A DNA stretch of 64,000 bases from Paracyclopina nana (GCA_019096065.1 JAGUCH010000002.1:16690501-16754500); one strand, 5' to 3'. Counted from the first letter of the stretch, positions 53,352-64,000 are shown. Notes: a model not told the origin generated them from the sequence alone. Made by a program: numbers and translations.

Positions 53352-54116
53352 ATGTCAAGGGCTCTTGTACTGGGCGGAACTGGTGCGACAGGCAAAAGAG
53401 TCATTGATCAGCTCAGGATAAATGACCTAATTTCCAAGATTGTGATGATCACTTGACAACAAGTTGAGCTGCCAGAAGGTGCTGGCATTGAAAAGGTAAT
53501 TTTCTGATCTTTCTTTTACAACTCAAATGCACAAATTGAAATTGAGCACTTTTTCATGGTTGAGCAGAAATTGGTGGATTTTGACTAATTGGATGAATCC
53601 TAAGATGCTTCGCAAATGTTAATATGGCCTTATGTTGTCTTGGGACGACCTGTGGTAAGTGCGGCAAGGAGTGTTTCATTAAAATTGACGTGGACTATGT
53701 TGTGAACTCTGCCAAGCTTTTAAAAGACAATGGGCACTGCAAAGATTTCTGCTTGGTATCATCAAAGGGTAAGGTCAAACTACATTATTTGGTAACTTCA
53801 TTGCACGATCGTAGCTTTTTAGGCACAAATGCAAACCTGTGGTTTTTATATCCTCAAACCAAGGGCCAAGCCAAAGAAGCTGTCAAGGCTTTGGGACAAG
53901 GCTTTGGGATTTGACTACGTTTCGGTATTTCGTCCTGGTTTACTTATTACTGAACGAGACAAATCTCAAATGGGTGAGAAGCTTGCTCAGTGCATTGCAG
54001 GAGCATTAGGCAAGTCCAACAAAGCATCCATCAAAGTGGAAGATGTGGCCAAGGCAATGATACTCAATGCTACCAAACGCACTTCAGCTGAAAAAGTGGA
54101 GACTTTTGAGCCCTAG
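53352..54116 (+). pseudogene. HTATIP2: HTATIP2 (TIP30) pseudogene, unprocessed
   Basis: The start ALVLGGTGATGKRV is the NAD(P)-binding Rossmann motif of TIP30, and later parts (CCLGTT, DYVVNSAKLLK, DYVSVFRPGLL) follow the family. The reading frame is broken. TGA stands at 53454 after VMIT where an arginine codon is expected. Two TAA codons lie in the KLVDFD...LDES stretch (about 53586-53602). There are frame changes before NMALCCLG and at a small repeat of AAGGCTTTGGGA (about 53886-53906). Intron positions persist, so it decayed in place and is not a retrocopy. The ATG is directly preceded by a strong acceptor (TTTCTTTCTCCAG). Confidence 0.88.
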
Positions 54117-54239
54117 CAAATTCTTGAGATGGCGACAGTATCAACTAAATTTAAAAGTACCTTGACAGTATTTTTACATGATTGCAAAATTACATCGTTT
54201 GCATTTTCTGCTTTGAATAAAGAGAAGCGCGTGAGTATA

Positions 54240-54958
54240 CAGGCTGTCCCAGAGATTTATGTACACTTAGAAATCAAAAGTTTGTGTTAAAACTTCTAGA
54301 AATACTAGGCAAAGTGGATACTGTTGGAAAGCTTCAAACTTGAGCCATCTTTTTATTATCAAGATTTTTAAAAAGTATTCATTCTAATTTTTTAATTTAG
54401 ACCACAAAATTCAAAGTTACACTAAATTCAAGCCCATTTTACCTGAATTTATTTGATGAAAAGTCACTTTCATGAAAAAATCATTTATTCAATTCCACTT
54501 ACAGTTGGTTGAACATTTGATCTTCATTAACAAAAAATCCCAAAGATTTATTGTTTACACAATTTTAAAGCTTTTTTGTAGCCAGTAGCCTTATTCTCTT
54601 GTATCTTTTCACTCAAAAATATCCTTTCCTACCATCTACCTTTCTGATGAGCCAGCACAGTGCTGCAAGATTTTTTTCATGAAAAAATGTAAAAAAAAAT
54701 AGCTGGGATCGGCCTAGCTGAAAAATTGGTCAAAAATAGCCTGTTTTGGCAAATTACCTTTTTTGAGAAAAAAATTATGGGTGCCTCAGGAAAATTAAGT
54801 TTTCTCAATTTTTTACTTTTAATTTCTTTTATCCACTGATGCAATAAAGATGGCCAAAGATTCAAGCTTTCCTATGATATCCATTGTGTCTAATACTTTC
54901 CAAATTTGTAATGCAAACTTTTGATCTCTAAGCGTGCAGAATTCTCCAGGATAGTCTG
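54240..54958. mobile_element. Mariner-type MITE, complete copy
   Basis: 719 bp with ~150-bp imperfect inverted arms (CAGGCTGTCCCAGAGATT on the left; inverse of AGAATTCTCCAGGATAGTCTG on the right), flanked by TA at 54238-54239 and 54959-54960. No transposase frame. Confidence 0.92.
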
Positions 54959-54985
54959 TATATTGCAATGAAGTGAGTATTTATG

Positions 54986-55140
54986 TTAGGTAGGCATGTG
55001 TTGTCCCATCATGTCCCAATATTTGGAAGTAAACAGGGTCCTCCCTTTTAGAAGTCCAACAGCAAATGAAGGCAAATTCCATCCATTTATCCAAGCCGCT
55101 CCAGCATATGATCCAACCGTGACGGCCATTCCGTTAAACC
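54986..55140 (-). other. Possible last coding exon of an unseen or very small gene
   Basis: A good acceptor (ATTTTTTCAG) precedes an open frame on the minus strand. It gives 47 residues from the ATG at 55129 (MAVTVGSYAGAAWINGW...) to a TAA at 54986. An upstream donor (CACA|GTAAGA, about 55183) and a TATA-like word further up would suit a short two-exon gene. Not recognised. Confidence 0.3.
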
Positions 55141-55662
55141 CTGAAAAAATCATTTATTTTAGGATTTTTAAAATCTTACTGTGGCATATTGAGCATTGCC
55201 AATTTCAGCAAATAAAAGCACGGCACTGCGGAAGAGTGCTCGCGTATTGTTTAACCCCAATTAAAAATTATATATACTGAGTCAACTGCTGTGTGACGAA
55301 ATATGCTAACGATCTGTCTGCTTATAAAAGCCACTCTTGCATAGGGGAACATTCTCTGGCCTGGCTAGTCTAAATGTGCAGTTAAACTAGGCTGCTTCAT
55401 TCACAATAGAAATAATTTTCTAGTTTTGTTCTGAAAGAATTCAGGCTGAAGAAGAAGGAAATTCAAGTAGCTGCTCCATCTTTTCAATAGCTAAGAATCT
55501 TCTTCTTCATGAAGTGAGCGCAATACACAGTGAACGATATCCACCTTGAAAGGTGATCATGCAACCTTGGCACACTGGGCGTACTGCCAGCTTGAAGCAG
55601 CTATGCGTTCTCGTAGTTGGCTCACAGGTTGCTTCAAGAAAATGCAGTTCTAAAATGGAAAT
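55141..55662. other. Intergenic, upstream of the sulfotransferase gene
   Basis: Includes CTTATAAAAG at about 55320, a fair TATA box for the plus-strand sulfotransferase. Nothing else supported. Confidence 0.35.
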
Positions 55663-57403
55663 ATGGTGCCTCACACTAAGCTCTTTTGGGCTCTTCTGAC
55701 CACTGTGGCCACTATGGCCTTTTGGTTGGGAATGTGGAGTAGCTCTGTGTCCACAGTGATTAACTTGCCAAGCCCAAAACCTGCAGGACTCTACTCGTAT
55801 CCCCTTAATTACTCGACAATTCCTCAGTTGGATTCACATCTTGAAGGTAAATTCATTTTATTTCCTCACAAGTAAGATTTTGATGCTAAATTGCCTTTTT
55901 TCTCAGATACGAAGCCCTATCAAATTGACCCAACAAAGACAACTTCGAGTTCATTCAAAGCAGTCAAAATGAAAGTGATTACCAATGCATCGAATAATTC
56001 TTCAAATACAAGAAAACGCTCTTTTGCGAAGATGCAGTATTCCCGATTTTCAGGCAAGAAATCTCCTGCCATTGCAAAATCCTTGTTCTCGTTTACATCC
56101 TTGAGACCGGGAGCAAAACGAAATCCGTTTGATTATGGTGCTAAATTGATTGGATATCGATTAGGTATGCATGATTTCTGCACAATCACAGGAACTATTT
56201 TAAATGGATGTTTTTTATTACATACAGCCTTGGAGCAAGGAAACCACCAAAATCTCTACTCAATGAAGCCTCCAAAGGCACTCGTTGAAATCCCCCCTAT
56301 CAAAGCCACTTGGAGGATTGCTCCTCAATATGCCATTTCAGAGGATATTCCAGTACAAAATGCAAGAAACTTTATCATCGTGACTTCTTGGAGGTCTGGA
56401 TCGACGTTTTTGGGAGACTTGCTGAACCATTACCCCGGCACCTTTTATTCGTTTGAACCGATTCACTTCCTTAGCAATAGCGTAAGTATAGTAAAAAAGG
56501 GTTGGATAATAAGTCTCTCAATTAATATGATTCATTCCATTTCAGAAAAGGAAGCAGGGAAAGTTTTGGTCGCAAGATCATCCTGAAGAGGCATTGACCT
56601 TGCTGCGTGATATTTACAGCTGTGATTACAGGAGCAACCTTTCGACTGAATACTTGAGGCACACTTCCCAGAATGAAAACCAATTCCTTCTCAAGCACAA
56701 TTTCCGAATTTGGAACACATGCACAACCCTCTTGCCAGTGTCAACTGCTTGTTTCATGCCTGAATTCCAAGCTAAATCTTGCCCAAAGTTTCCCGTGCGT
56801 CTCGTGAAAACAGTTCGCTTGAGAGTTCCCTACATTGAGAGCCTTCTACAAGACCCCAAATTAAACTTGAAGGTAATTGTACTCGTCAGAGATCCGAGGG
56901 GAGTCATGCGATCCAGATCAGAGATGTCCTGGTGCGACCAGCCAATGTGCAACAACATTACTAGTGTATGCAAAGACTTGAACCGTGATATCGTTGAAAC
57001 TTACAGACTAGGAAAGCTGTACCAAGACCGAATCACTCTGGTGAGATATGAAGATTTAAGCACTTATCCATACAAGACTATGGACAAGCTGATCAGCTTT
57101 CTGAACCTGCCCCCTGTGCCAGAATTTATGGATCGTTACCTGGAGAGCCACACTGGCAAATTTAGGTACCAAGCCACAGCAGCAAGACCTCCGGTGACAG
57201 AAGAAGGTCCATATGGGACCAAGAGAGAATCTAGTGAAAAGACAGCCTTCAAATGGACCAACAATTTGGACAAAGGTCTGATCAAAGAAATTGAAGATAC
57301 TTGCGTGGAGCCAATGTCCGCATTGGGATACCAAAAGTACAACGAGGAATCTTCTATTGAAGATATTTTAGGCAAGACTTCATCTGAAGTCTGGCCGCTT
57401 TAG
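55663..57403 (+). CDS. Golgi carbohydrate sulfotransferase (CHST family)
   Basis: Exons 55663-55846, 55907-56481, 56546-57403; 538 aa. Short N-terminal tail, then a signal anchor (about residues 7-28) gives a type II Golgi topology, followed by a serine/lysine-rich stem. The 5'-phosphosulfate site is TSWRSGSTFLGDLL (about 215-228) and the 3'-phosphate site VLVRDPRGVMRSR (about 363-375). These are the PAPS-binding motifs of Gal/GalNAc/GlcNAc 6-O-sulfotransferases (CHST1-7 group). The acceptor sugar cannot be told from sequence. A 63-nt stretch (about 56165-56227, GTATGC...TTACATACAG) looks like an intron but is a multiple of three without stops; removing it would give 517 aa. Confidence 0.88.
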
Positions 57404-57451
57404 CACACCAAGCCATATTGAGCTTTAGAAAAAATAAAAAGAATATTTTAC

Positions 57452-58617
57452 CTTGCTTGTAAGGTTGCATGGTCTGGTCTTTGAGTTGACGCATGAAATT
57501 GGCAGCCAAGAGTTTTGCATGATTTTCAGCGTGAACGGCCATTTTGGGCTCGGGAGTATTGACACAATCTCCTATGGCATAAATGTCGTCAAAGCCTTCA
57601 ACTTAGAGGAAATTGTTGACTTTCAACAAATTGCTTTCGTCAAAGGTTGTGGAACCAAAGAGTGTTTTTGTTAGAGATGTATTAGGTGTCATTCCAGTAC
57701 ACTTGAATACCATATCACAGACAAAAGTTTGGCCCTGAGAAATGAATAAACCAAACATTAGTTTGAAGCTAACTTTATATTTTTTGAAAATGTTGACTTG
57801 CTTTAACCGTTGAGACTGTTTGTTGCTTGTACTCGTTGAGCGTCAAGTCGTTCAGGTTCTCAACTTTGTCCTCCATAACCAATTGAACACCAATGCTGTC
57901 CAAGCATGATCTTATCCTTTGTTGGAAACCCTCCCCATAATCCTTGAGGATCAAGTAGTCATGGGAATGGATCAATATGATCTTCTTTGCCTTGTACTTG
58001 TCCCCAAGCTCCCCAGCCATTTCCACACCAACTGGGCCACCTCCCACAATGACAATGCAAGATGACTTGTCAATTTCATTGGCCATTTTCTGGTAAGCAT
58101 GATTTGCATCAACAGTGGACAGAGCTTGAGTTTTGGCAGGGAAGGGACCATCACTGCCAACGGCAATCACCAAATCGGTATACTCAATTGGGTCTCCATA
58201 CTCCAAATACACTTTCTTGTCCTTGAAGTCAACTCCAATGACTTTGCCTTGCACAAAATTATCCGCAAAAGTTTGCCTTCATAGCAAAAAGCAGTTCATC
58301 TAAAATAGCCTAATAATTTCCAAATGCTCATCTTACCTGTAGTTAATTGTGGTTTTTGGCATCCATTCTAATTAAGTATAAAGAAAATCCAACATTATTA
58401 ACATAGGAGAAGGCAAGTTGGACATTCTCTTACCTGGAAATACAGCAGCACGCATGGCAGCAACATTGTGGTGGAAAAAGTCTTTAGGGTCAATCAGAGT
58501 GAATGGAATTTCAACCTTCCTTAGCTGAGATGCCAATTCAGCTCCAGCATAACCTCCACCAATGATGACAACATGCTTGGAAGCTAGCTTCTCCTTGGAC
58601 ACCGAAGAGCCTATCAT
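57452..58617 (-). pseudogene. AIFM2: AIFM2 (FSP1) ferroptosis-suppressor oxidoreductase, disrupted
   Basis: Four exons fit: 58617-58434, 58367-58337, 58276-57802 and 57734-57452, with correct phases (intron 3 has a GC donor). Motifs: FAD site HVVIIGGGYAGAELASQL, FFHHNVAAMRAAV, NAD site IVIVGGGPVGVEMAGELG and YAIGDCVNTPEPKMA. The frame is broken by TAA at about 57603-57605, where the family has glutamine (NFL-stop-VEGFDDIYAIGDC). The C-terminal exon (the SMGRNDGVGQ-like region) is absent; the sulfotransferase gene ends there instead. The probable start reads M-I-G-S-S rather than M-G, so the N-myristoylation signal is also lost in this model. Confidence 0.8.
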
Positions 58618-59096
58618 CCAAGAGAGCTGAAACAGGAGTGAGGCCGCTTTTAATGCGCTGCTGATAAATGGTATAGGTGCTGTCTGCAGCAGTAGTATCA
58701 TTGACAAGGTTGTCAAGGAAACTTGAGATGATTTCTGCACAAAATCTTGGGCTCATAGAACATGCCATGATGATGATGAATGCCTCACTGACTTAGGTGT
58801 CTTTGTTCTTTGACCAAAACTGGTTTTTGAGCCTTGCCTGACTTTTTTATGCTACATCTCATTATAAATTTGGAGCACCGTCTACCTGCCTTTTTTTGGC
58901 TGCACTTGTTCCTCACTGTGCAGAACTTTATTAGAATGATGCCTAAAGTGTCATTTAAAAGTGCAATTTTGCATCGTTCAAAGATTTCTAAGAAATGTGT
59001 AACAATAACCTTTGAAGTCCGATCCAGAGTTGTTGATAAGAATGTCAATGCTTACAGCGCCTACTAATAATGCAATTATTATCTTTGCCTCTTACC
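58618..59096. other. Region upstream of the AIFM2 pseudogene
   Basis: Contains an acceptor (CCTGTTTCAG) 5' of the AIFM2 start, hinting at an upstream non-coding exon, and an alternative open frame to 58768. No other gene. Confidence 0.4.
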
Positions 59097-59489
59097 TAAT
59101 TAACTCGAAAAACTAAAGAACGGCGGACACCAAAAAACTGAGAAATGTTTTGAAATCACTCATTCTACGTCTGGTACTTTTTTAAAACAGTTCTATGAAT
59201 TTGAGGCGTATGGATTATGGAAAATTAAGATTGCTTGCATTCATAATCATTTTGATGTCTTAAAACGTACACAGAAAATCTATTTTTAATGATAAAACCA
59301 AAATAAAGAGAAGCTTCAGGGAAACTGACACAAAAATCCAGCCGAAGTGTGCACATGAGAGTTCTGGCAGAAAGTCAAATGAACAATGACTTGAATTTTA
59401 CCGCCTTTAATGGTTAGGTTGCGTGAATCAAAGTACCAAGCAGGTTTTGTGATTGTTGTCCGCCACTCTTTAGTTTTCCTAGTTAATTA
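59097..59489. mobile_element. hAT-like MITE, 393 bp, 8-bp target duplication
   Basis: TIRs of about 35 bp (TAATTAACTCGAAAAACTAA / inverse) continue to GGCGGACA. Flanked by the exact repeat CTCTTACC at 59089-59096 and 59490-59497. No coding capacity. Confidence 0.92.
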
Positions 59490-59497
59490 CTCTTACC

Positions 59498-59844
59498 ATT
59501 TACTTACCATGATTTGTAAGTTGGCAGTGCAGTCACTGCAGTGTAGTCTTTTATCAGGCGATGCAAAAATAAGCTAAGCCTAAAAGTAGAGTGAAACACT
59601 TATTTTAAGGCTTTTTAAAAAAAGGTTTTTGGAGTAAGTTCCTTCTTGCATTAAATCTTTTTCAAATTAAATTTCCCCAAGATTTAAAGGTTTGGCGAGC
59701 AAAGTTATTGGAAGCAATATTTCCCCTACTTTCTTTCAATTTGTCGCAGATTATCATGGATTGGGCTAAAATTCGGTGCGGTGTTTTCGAGAAAAGACAA
59801 TAAGTTGTAAACAATCATTTCATAATAATAAGCTAAGTGGGAAA
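59498..59844. promoter_or_regulatory. TIM14 upstream region
   Basis: Short AT-rich interval between the MITE and the TIM14 start; presumed promoter, with no motif I would name. Confidence 0.3.
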
Positions 59845-60253
59845 ATGTCTTCCGGATTGGTACTTGTTGGCCTCGGTTTGGCTGCCGTTGGTCTCGCTGG
59901 TCGTGTAGCATTGAGGACCATGCCACAAGCGGTGCAAAGCATGGAGCAAGCGATCAAAACAATGCCCTCAAAGTTGGACAGCGCTTCGTGGGCCAACTCC
60001 AAGTACTACAAAGGTGGTTTTGAGCCCAAAATGACCAAAAGAGAGGTGAGGCCTCCGTTGTTTTTTTTTTAACCAATTTAAATGCTGAAACATTTTAAAG
60101 GCGGCCTTGATTCTTGGCGTGTCACCAAACGCTCCACAAAAGAGGATTAAGGAGTCACATAGGCAAATCATGCTCCTCAACCATCCCGATCGAGGTGGCT
60201 CACCCTACTTGGCTGCCAAAATTAACGAGGCGAAAGACTTCCTCGACAAGTGA
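59845..60253 (+). CDS. DNAJC19: TIM14 / DNAJC19 mitochondrial import J-protein
   Basis: Two exons, 59845-60045 and 60101-60253 (55-nt intron); 117 aa, the usual family length. The N-terminus is one transmembrane helix (about 5-22, [18 protein letters not shown]); the middle has [17 protein letters not shown]. The C-terminal J domain has the HPD triad at residues 95-97 ([21 protein letters not shown]). It stimulates mtHsp70 at the TIM23 translocon in the inner membrane. The stop is followed almost at once (about 60258) by a tandem copy of the neighbouring RhoGAP 3' end. Confidence 0.95.
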
Positions 60254-60257
60254 AACA

Positions 60258-61340
60258 AGGGTCGACTTTATCCAAATGAGCAAATTTGTGATTGTATTTT
60301 GCTCAAGGAAGAACACACGGAACAGAACAATATCCATTCAGGAAAAAAGCTTTTACAAGTCAGTTTCGAAGTACACGTTGTCACAGTTTCTGGTTGGGGT
60401 GTTCATTTTGGCGAGCGGGTTCGGCCCGCCTAGCTCAGTGATTGATCTTTTCCTTGATTTACGCAAGCCCTCTCCATGGCTGAGGACATTCGGACTGTCG
60501 TTCTCACTTGAGGGCAAAGCTGAAGGACTTTTCTTGCCATCATCCGAGTTTTAAGGATCAATTTCTCTGTTCACCAGTTGGTTGACTTTGTCAGCACTTA
60601 AGGAGGGTTGACTTTACTAAAATGAGCAAGTTTGTGATTGTATTTTGCTCAAGGAAGAACTGGCAGAACAGAACAATATCCATTCAGGAAAAAAGCTTTT
60701 ACGAGTCAGTTTCGAAGTACACGTAACACGTTGTCACAGTTTCTGGTTGGGGTGTTCATTTTGGCAAGCGGGTCCCAGCCCAGCTCGGTGATTGATCTTT
60801 TCCTTGATTTACATTTACGCAAGCCCACTCCATGGCTGCTCAGGACATTAGGGCTGTCATTCTCACTCGAAGGCGAAGAAGCATATGGGCTTTTCTTGCC
60901 ACCTTCCAAGAAGAATGTCATCGAGTCAGAAGGATCGATTTCTCTGTTCACTAGTTGGATGACTTTGTCAGCGATAAAGGAGGGTCGACTTTATTAAAAC
61001 GAGCAAGTTTGTGATTGTATTTTGCTCAAGGAAGAACTCACAGAACAGAACAATATCCATTCAGGAAAAAGCTTTTACAAGTCAGTTTCGAAGTACACGT
61101 TGTCACAGTTTCTGGTTGGGGTGTTCATTTTGGCGAGCGGGTTCGGCCCGCCCAGCTCGGTGATTGATCTTTTCCTTGATTTACGCAAGCCCTCTCCAGG
61201 GCTGAGGACATTCGGACTGTCGTTCTCACTTGAGGGCGAAGAAGCAGAAGGGGTTTTCTTGCCACCTTCCAGGAAGAATGTCATCGAGTCAGAAGGATCG
61301 ATTTCTCCGTTCACCAGTTGGTTGACTTCGTCTGCGATAA
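60258..61340 (-). repeat. Tandem copies of the RhoGAP 3' end
   Basis: Three head-to-tail copies: the functional one (about 61000-61340), one at about 60610-60996 and one at about 60258-60600. Each encodes the C-terminal stretch (GGxNPLAKMNTPTRNCDNV, RKRSITELG, GEIDPSDSMTFFLEGGKK) plus 3' flank. The two distal copies have indels and no upstream exon. Confidence 0.92.
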
Positions 61341-62923
61341 AGGAAGAAGACACTGACGCGTTGTCCTCGGGGCTGCTACTCATAACGATGGTTTTTTTCG
61401 CCATGATTGGCGAGTCCAGGCTGGGGGAAGACAGAAGGGGTTTACGGCTACGCGGGGTCAAAAGGACGTCCTTGTCATCTTGCCGACTCCTTAGGGAGCT
61501 CACTCTTGGTGGTGGCATGGGCTTTTCTGGCTTTTTCAATGCCGGACTAGCGTCACTGAAAGTTACCATCGGCGTAGTGGTCGTTTCCCTCGAGTCGCTC
61601 CTCTTGAAAGAAGGGGTAGCCATGGAGCAGTCAAAAGGCGGAGGGTTTTTGAGGCTGTAGCTACCGTGATTCTTCGACTTTTTCGACACCGTGCTTCCCC
61701 CCTTGGCCGATCTGGGCGTCAGCAAACTTTTCAGCCTTGACGACGTCCTTTTGGACGTGATGGACGGGGTTCCGTAGCCATTGGCCTCGTTCAGCTTGCT
61801 GATGAGCCTCTTTTTCTGCGCCGACTCTGGCATAGCCTGCACCTGAGCGTAGAGCTCGGCCAGAGCAGTTTCAGTGGTGGACTTGGCGGCCGCCTCTTTG
61901 GTTCGTTCGCGGTCAACGAAGGAGAAAACGGTGTTGACAACCGGCGAGTTGGTCGGGCCGATCAATTGCCGGCTCACGGTTGTGTCTTTTTCCGGGTTGC
62001 TTTTCCAAAACATGTCAACATCCTTCACCAATTGAGCCGGCATGTTGAACAGCTCCGCAGTGTTTTCGATCATGAAGGTGACAGCCTTGATGAAGAGCTG
62101 GTGGTTGGACTGCAGGCAATCCGGAGCCAGCTTCCGAGGACACATGATGTGCGTGGCAAAGACGGTGGCCAGGTTGGACGAGGTCATCTTGTTGTGCTCG
62201 ACGTTGTCAATGACATCTTTGAGGAGGCAAAGGAGGTCTTTGAGCAGAGCGTAGTTGGCCTCGGGAATCAAGAGGAAGAGAAGCTGCAGGCATTGAATTT
62301 TCTTGGGGGAGGTTTCTTCATCAGTGCCTGGCAGCGAGGCTACCTGGCAATGCGCTCGGTAGTAGGCATCGGTCAAGAGAGGCTCAGTCAGGTCAGAGAG
62401 GAAAGTCTTCAATGTGCTGGCACATTCGTGAACAGTGAAATCACCCGAGTCGAGGTCAACAGGGATGCCTTTATTGAGCCTCTCCTTCAAAATCTGGAAC
62501 AGCAGCATGAGCTATTTGGCTTTATAAATAATATTGCTTTTTTTTTTGGCGTACCTGCTGTTTTTTGAGATTGCCGTGCTTTCTGAAGAGGCCTTCTGAG
62601 GTGAGGTTGGACGGACGCTTAAGGTAGGAGATAATTTGAAACACTTGACACACGCCCTCCATGGTCAGGGGTGCTCCCTCCATGACTCCTTTCGCAGAGG
62701 CCTTTGATTCGTGGGCAGAGCCTTTTCGCTTGGGCGTGGCCAAAGAAAAGCCTCTTTTCTTCGAGGGAGTCGCCGAGGCCGAATGCAAGTCTTGGTCGTA
62801 GAGAAAACTGCAATTGCACTCGTCCGTGTTGAGATCGAGCAGAAAGGACAAGTGCATCTTGACAAGGCAGTGGAACTGATCGGGCACTAGGTGCCGCATT
62901 TTGTCAACAGTCGAAGGAATCAT
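61075..62923 (-). CDS. Rho GTPase-activating protein (ARHGAP19/ARHGAP11-like)
   Basis: Two exons, 62923-62555 and 62511-61075, separated by a 43-nt intron; 601 aa. The RhoGAP domain spans about residues 85-300, with the arginine finger in EGLFRKHGN (R114) and the helix NLATVFATHIMCPRK. The remaining 300 residues are basic, serine/proline-rich and probably disordered. Family members regulate RhoA in cytokinesis; the long tail with many SP/TP sites suits cell-cycle kinase control, which is inference. The extreme C-terminus is tandemly repeated downstream. Confidence 0.9.
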
Positions 62924-63251
62924 TTTTGAAGCTGGCACACAGGTAAAAGGGATTCACTTGCTATAACGTCATTTCAAGTCCGTCCTTGCAGCCGAGAGCC
63001 GCTGACTTTTGAAAATTGCCACTTTGACGGTTCGGAAATGAGGCCAAGCCGATTCCGAATTTGACTAAAATTTTCTAGGATAATGCGTTACTTCAACCAA
63101 TTCACTGCCCCAATCATTTGCTAATTTATGCTTTGTAATTCGCCTCAGAAATCTTACTAAAAATACTATTTGAAGTTTAAAAGCGCCTTAAATTTTCTTT
63201 ACGGGTACTTTTCACAACAGCTCCAAGACTTCCAAGTTCCAACATAACTAC
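62924..63251. other. Upstream of the RhoGAP gene, no further gene
   Basis: Presumed promoter side of the minus-strand RhoGAP gene. No other feature supported. Confidence 0.4.
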
Positions 63252-63733
63252 TAGTGATGGAACGAGCCGGAAATTTTCAGCTTGATCAAGCTTCAAGCTT
63301 TTTGAAAAGTGTTCGAGCGATCCCAAGCTTTTGAAAATTATTATCAAGCTTTTTCAAGCTCAAAATTTCACATTTCAAGCTTTTTTCAAGCTTTTCACTT
63401 TTTTAGAATTTTAACATAAAAAATGGCAATTAGTCACCAGATTTGAATAAATTACTCGAAAAGCGCAAATAATGACAGATATAGCTTTAACTTAGATTTA
63501 AGTTCTCCCTCAAGTATTAGTTAATTTTAAAATCATGCCCTTTTTGTTTTGATTAAAAATGGATTAAGTTTTTTTTGGGTGTCAAGCTTTTTCAAGCTTT
63601 GCATTTTGGGGTTTCAAGCTTTTTCAAGCTTTTCAAAATTTGGTTCGAGCGATCCCAAGCTTTTTGCTTATGTAGCTCAAGCTGGGTTTCAGCTTCAAGC
63701 TTTCAAGCCAAGCTGAAACTCGTTCCATCACTA
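63252..63733. mobile_element. hAT-like MITE, second AAGCTT-rich copy
   Basis: 482 bp, about 90 % like the 19.31-kb copy, same TAGTGATGGAACGAG ends, flanked by the exact 8-bp repeat ATAACTAC at 63244-63251 and 63734-63741. Confidence 0.95.
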
Positions 63734-64000
63734 ATAACTACCATCTAGTCAGAAGACACTACATAGCAAGTACAAGTAGCAAGTACATTTCTCGCCAAGC
63801 GTTGAACTACAAAAACCCGAGACGCAATTACCGATTACTTTAGACTCTGAGTTAACGAACTTCGATTAGACGAGAAAATTATTAAACGATTTTGCCTGGT
63901 GTTTTCATTGGTTGACGACTGTCGATTTGACGAGAAAATAAATTCAACGATTTATATTTATAGTTTTCGTTTTTATTCATAAGTTATCTTTATTATTTTT

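Noticed and set aside
53352-58617. Alternative genetic code to explain stops in HTATIP2 and AIFM2
   Set aside because: TAA stands for different expected residues (glutamine, lysine), frameshifts are also present, and all other genes use TAA, TAG and TGA as normal stops.

Overview
The window is nuclear DNA from an animal. The genes are metazoan and split by GT-AG introns, with a few GC-AG ones. Two features point to an arthropod, perhaps a crustacean: clip-type cysteine modules and a two-LIM muscle protein with the glycine-rich tails typical of that group. This placement is inferred from gene content only. Coding density is high: about 20 intact genes and two pseudogenes in 64 kb. Introns are either tiny (43-100 nt) or long, and most long ones are filled by a single inverted-repeat transposable element.

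Layout. 0-6.3 kb: KIAA0319-like PKD-repeat membrane protein (-). 8-10 kb: group II PAK kinase (+), ending 18 bp from a convergent arylsulfatase B (-, 10.0-13.1 kb), whose intron 3 holds an FBXO7-like F-box gene on the opposite strand. 13.2-14.8 kb: a small secreted protein and RDM1 (-), with a tandem duplication across their junction. 15-19 kb: FRMD4-type FERM scaffold (-). 21-23.9 kb: TATDN2-like nuclease (+). 24.6-25.4 kb: small secreted ShKT protein (+). 27-31.7 kb: orphan type I membrane protein (+). 32.1-33.8 kb: orphan multipass membrane protein (-). 35-38.3 kb: two tandem paralogous clip-domain membrane proteins (-). 40-43.2 kb: Polycomb protein Scm (-). 44.9-47.6 kb: muscle LIM protein and Hikeshi (+). 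48.8-51.7 kb: ankyrin-repeat protein (-). 52.6-54.1 kb: Canopy (+) followed closely by a decayed HTATIP2 pseudogene. 55.7-57.4 kb: carbohydrate sulfotransferase (+). 57.5-58.6 kb: AIFM2/FSP1 pseudogene (-). 59.8-60.3 kb: TIM14/DNAJC19 (+). 61-62.9 kb: ARHGAP19/11-like RhoGAP (-).

The strongest unexplained signal is in the mobile elements. A ~385-bp family (family 1) occurs in six introns, always in the sense orientation, usually with one end 17-30 nt from a splice site. Other families (TA-flanked mariner-type, CCAACCAG-type) fill introns of the ankyrin, Scm and TATDN2 genes. This resembles introner-type intron creation or colonisation. Several non-autonomous elements with exact or near-exact 8-bp target duplications (hAT-like) lie between genes. 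A second pattern is that three unrelated genes (RDM1, Hikeshi, RhoGAP) each have their own 3' end tandemly duplicated just downstream.
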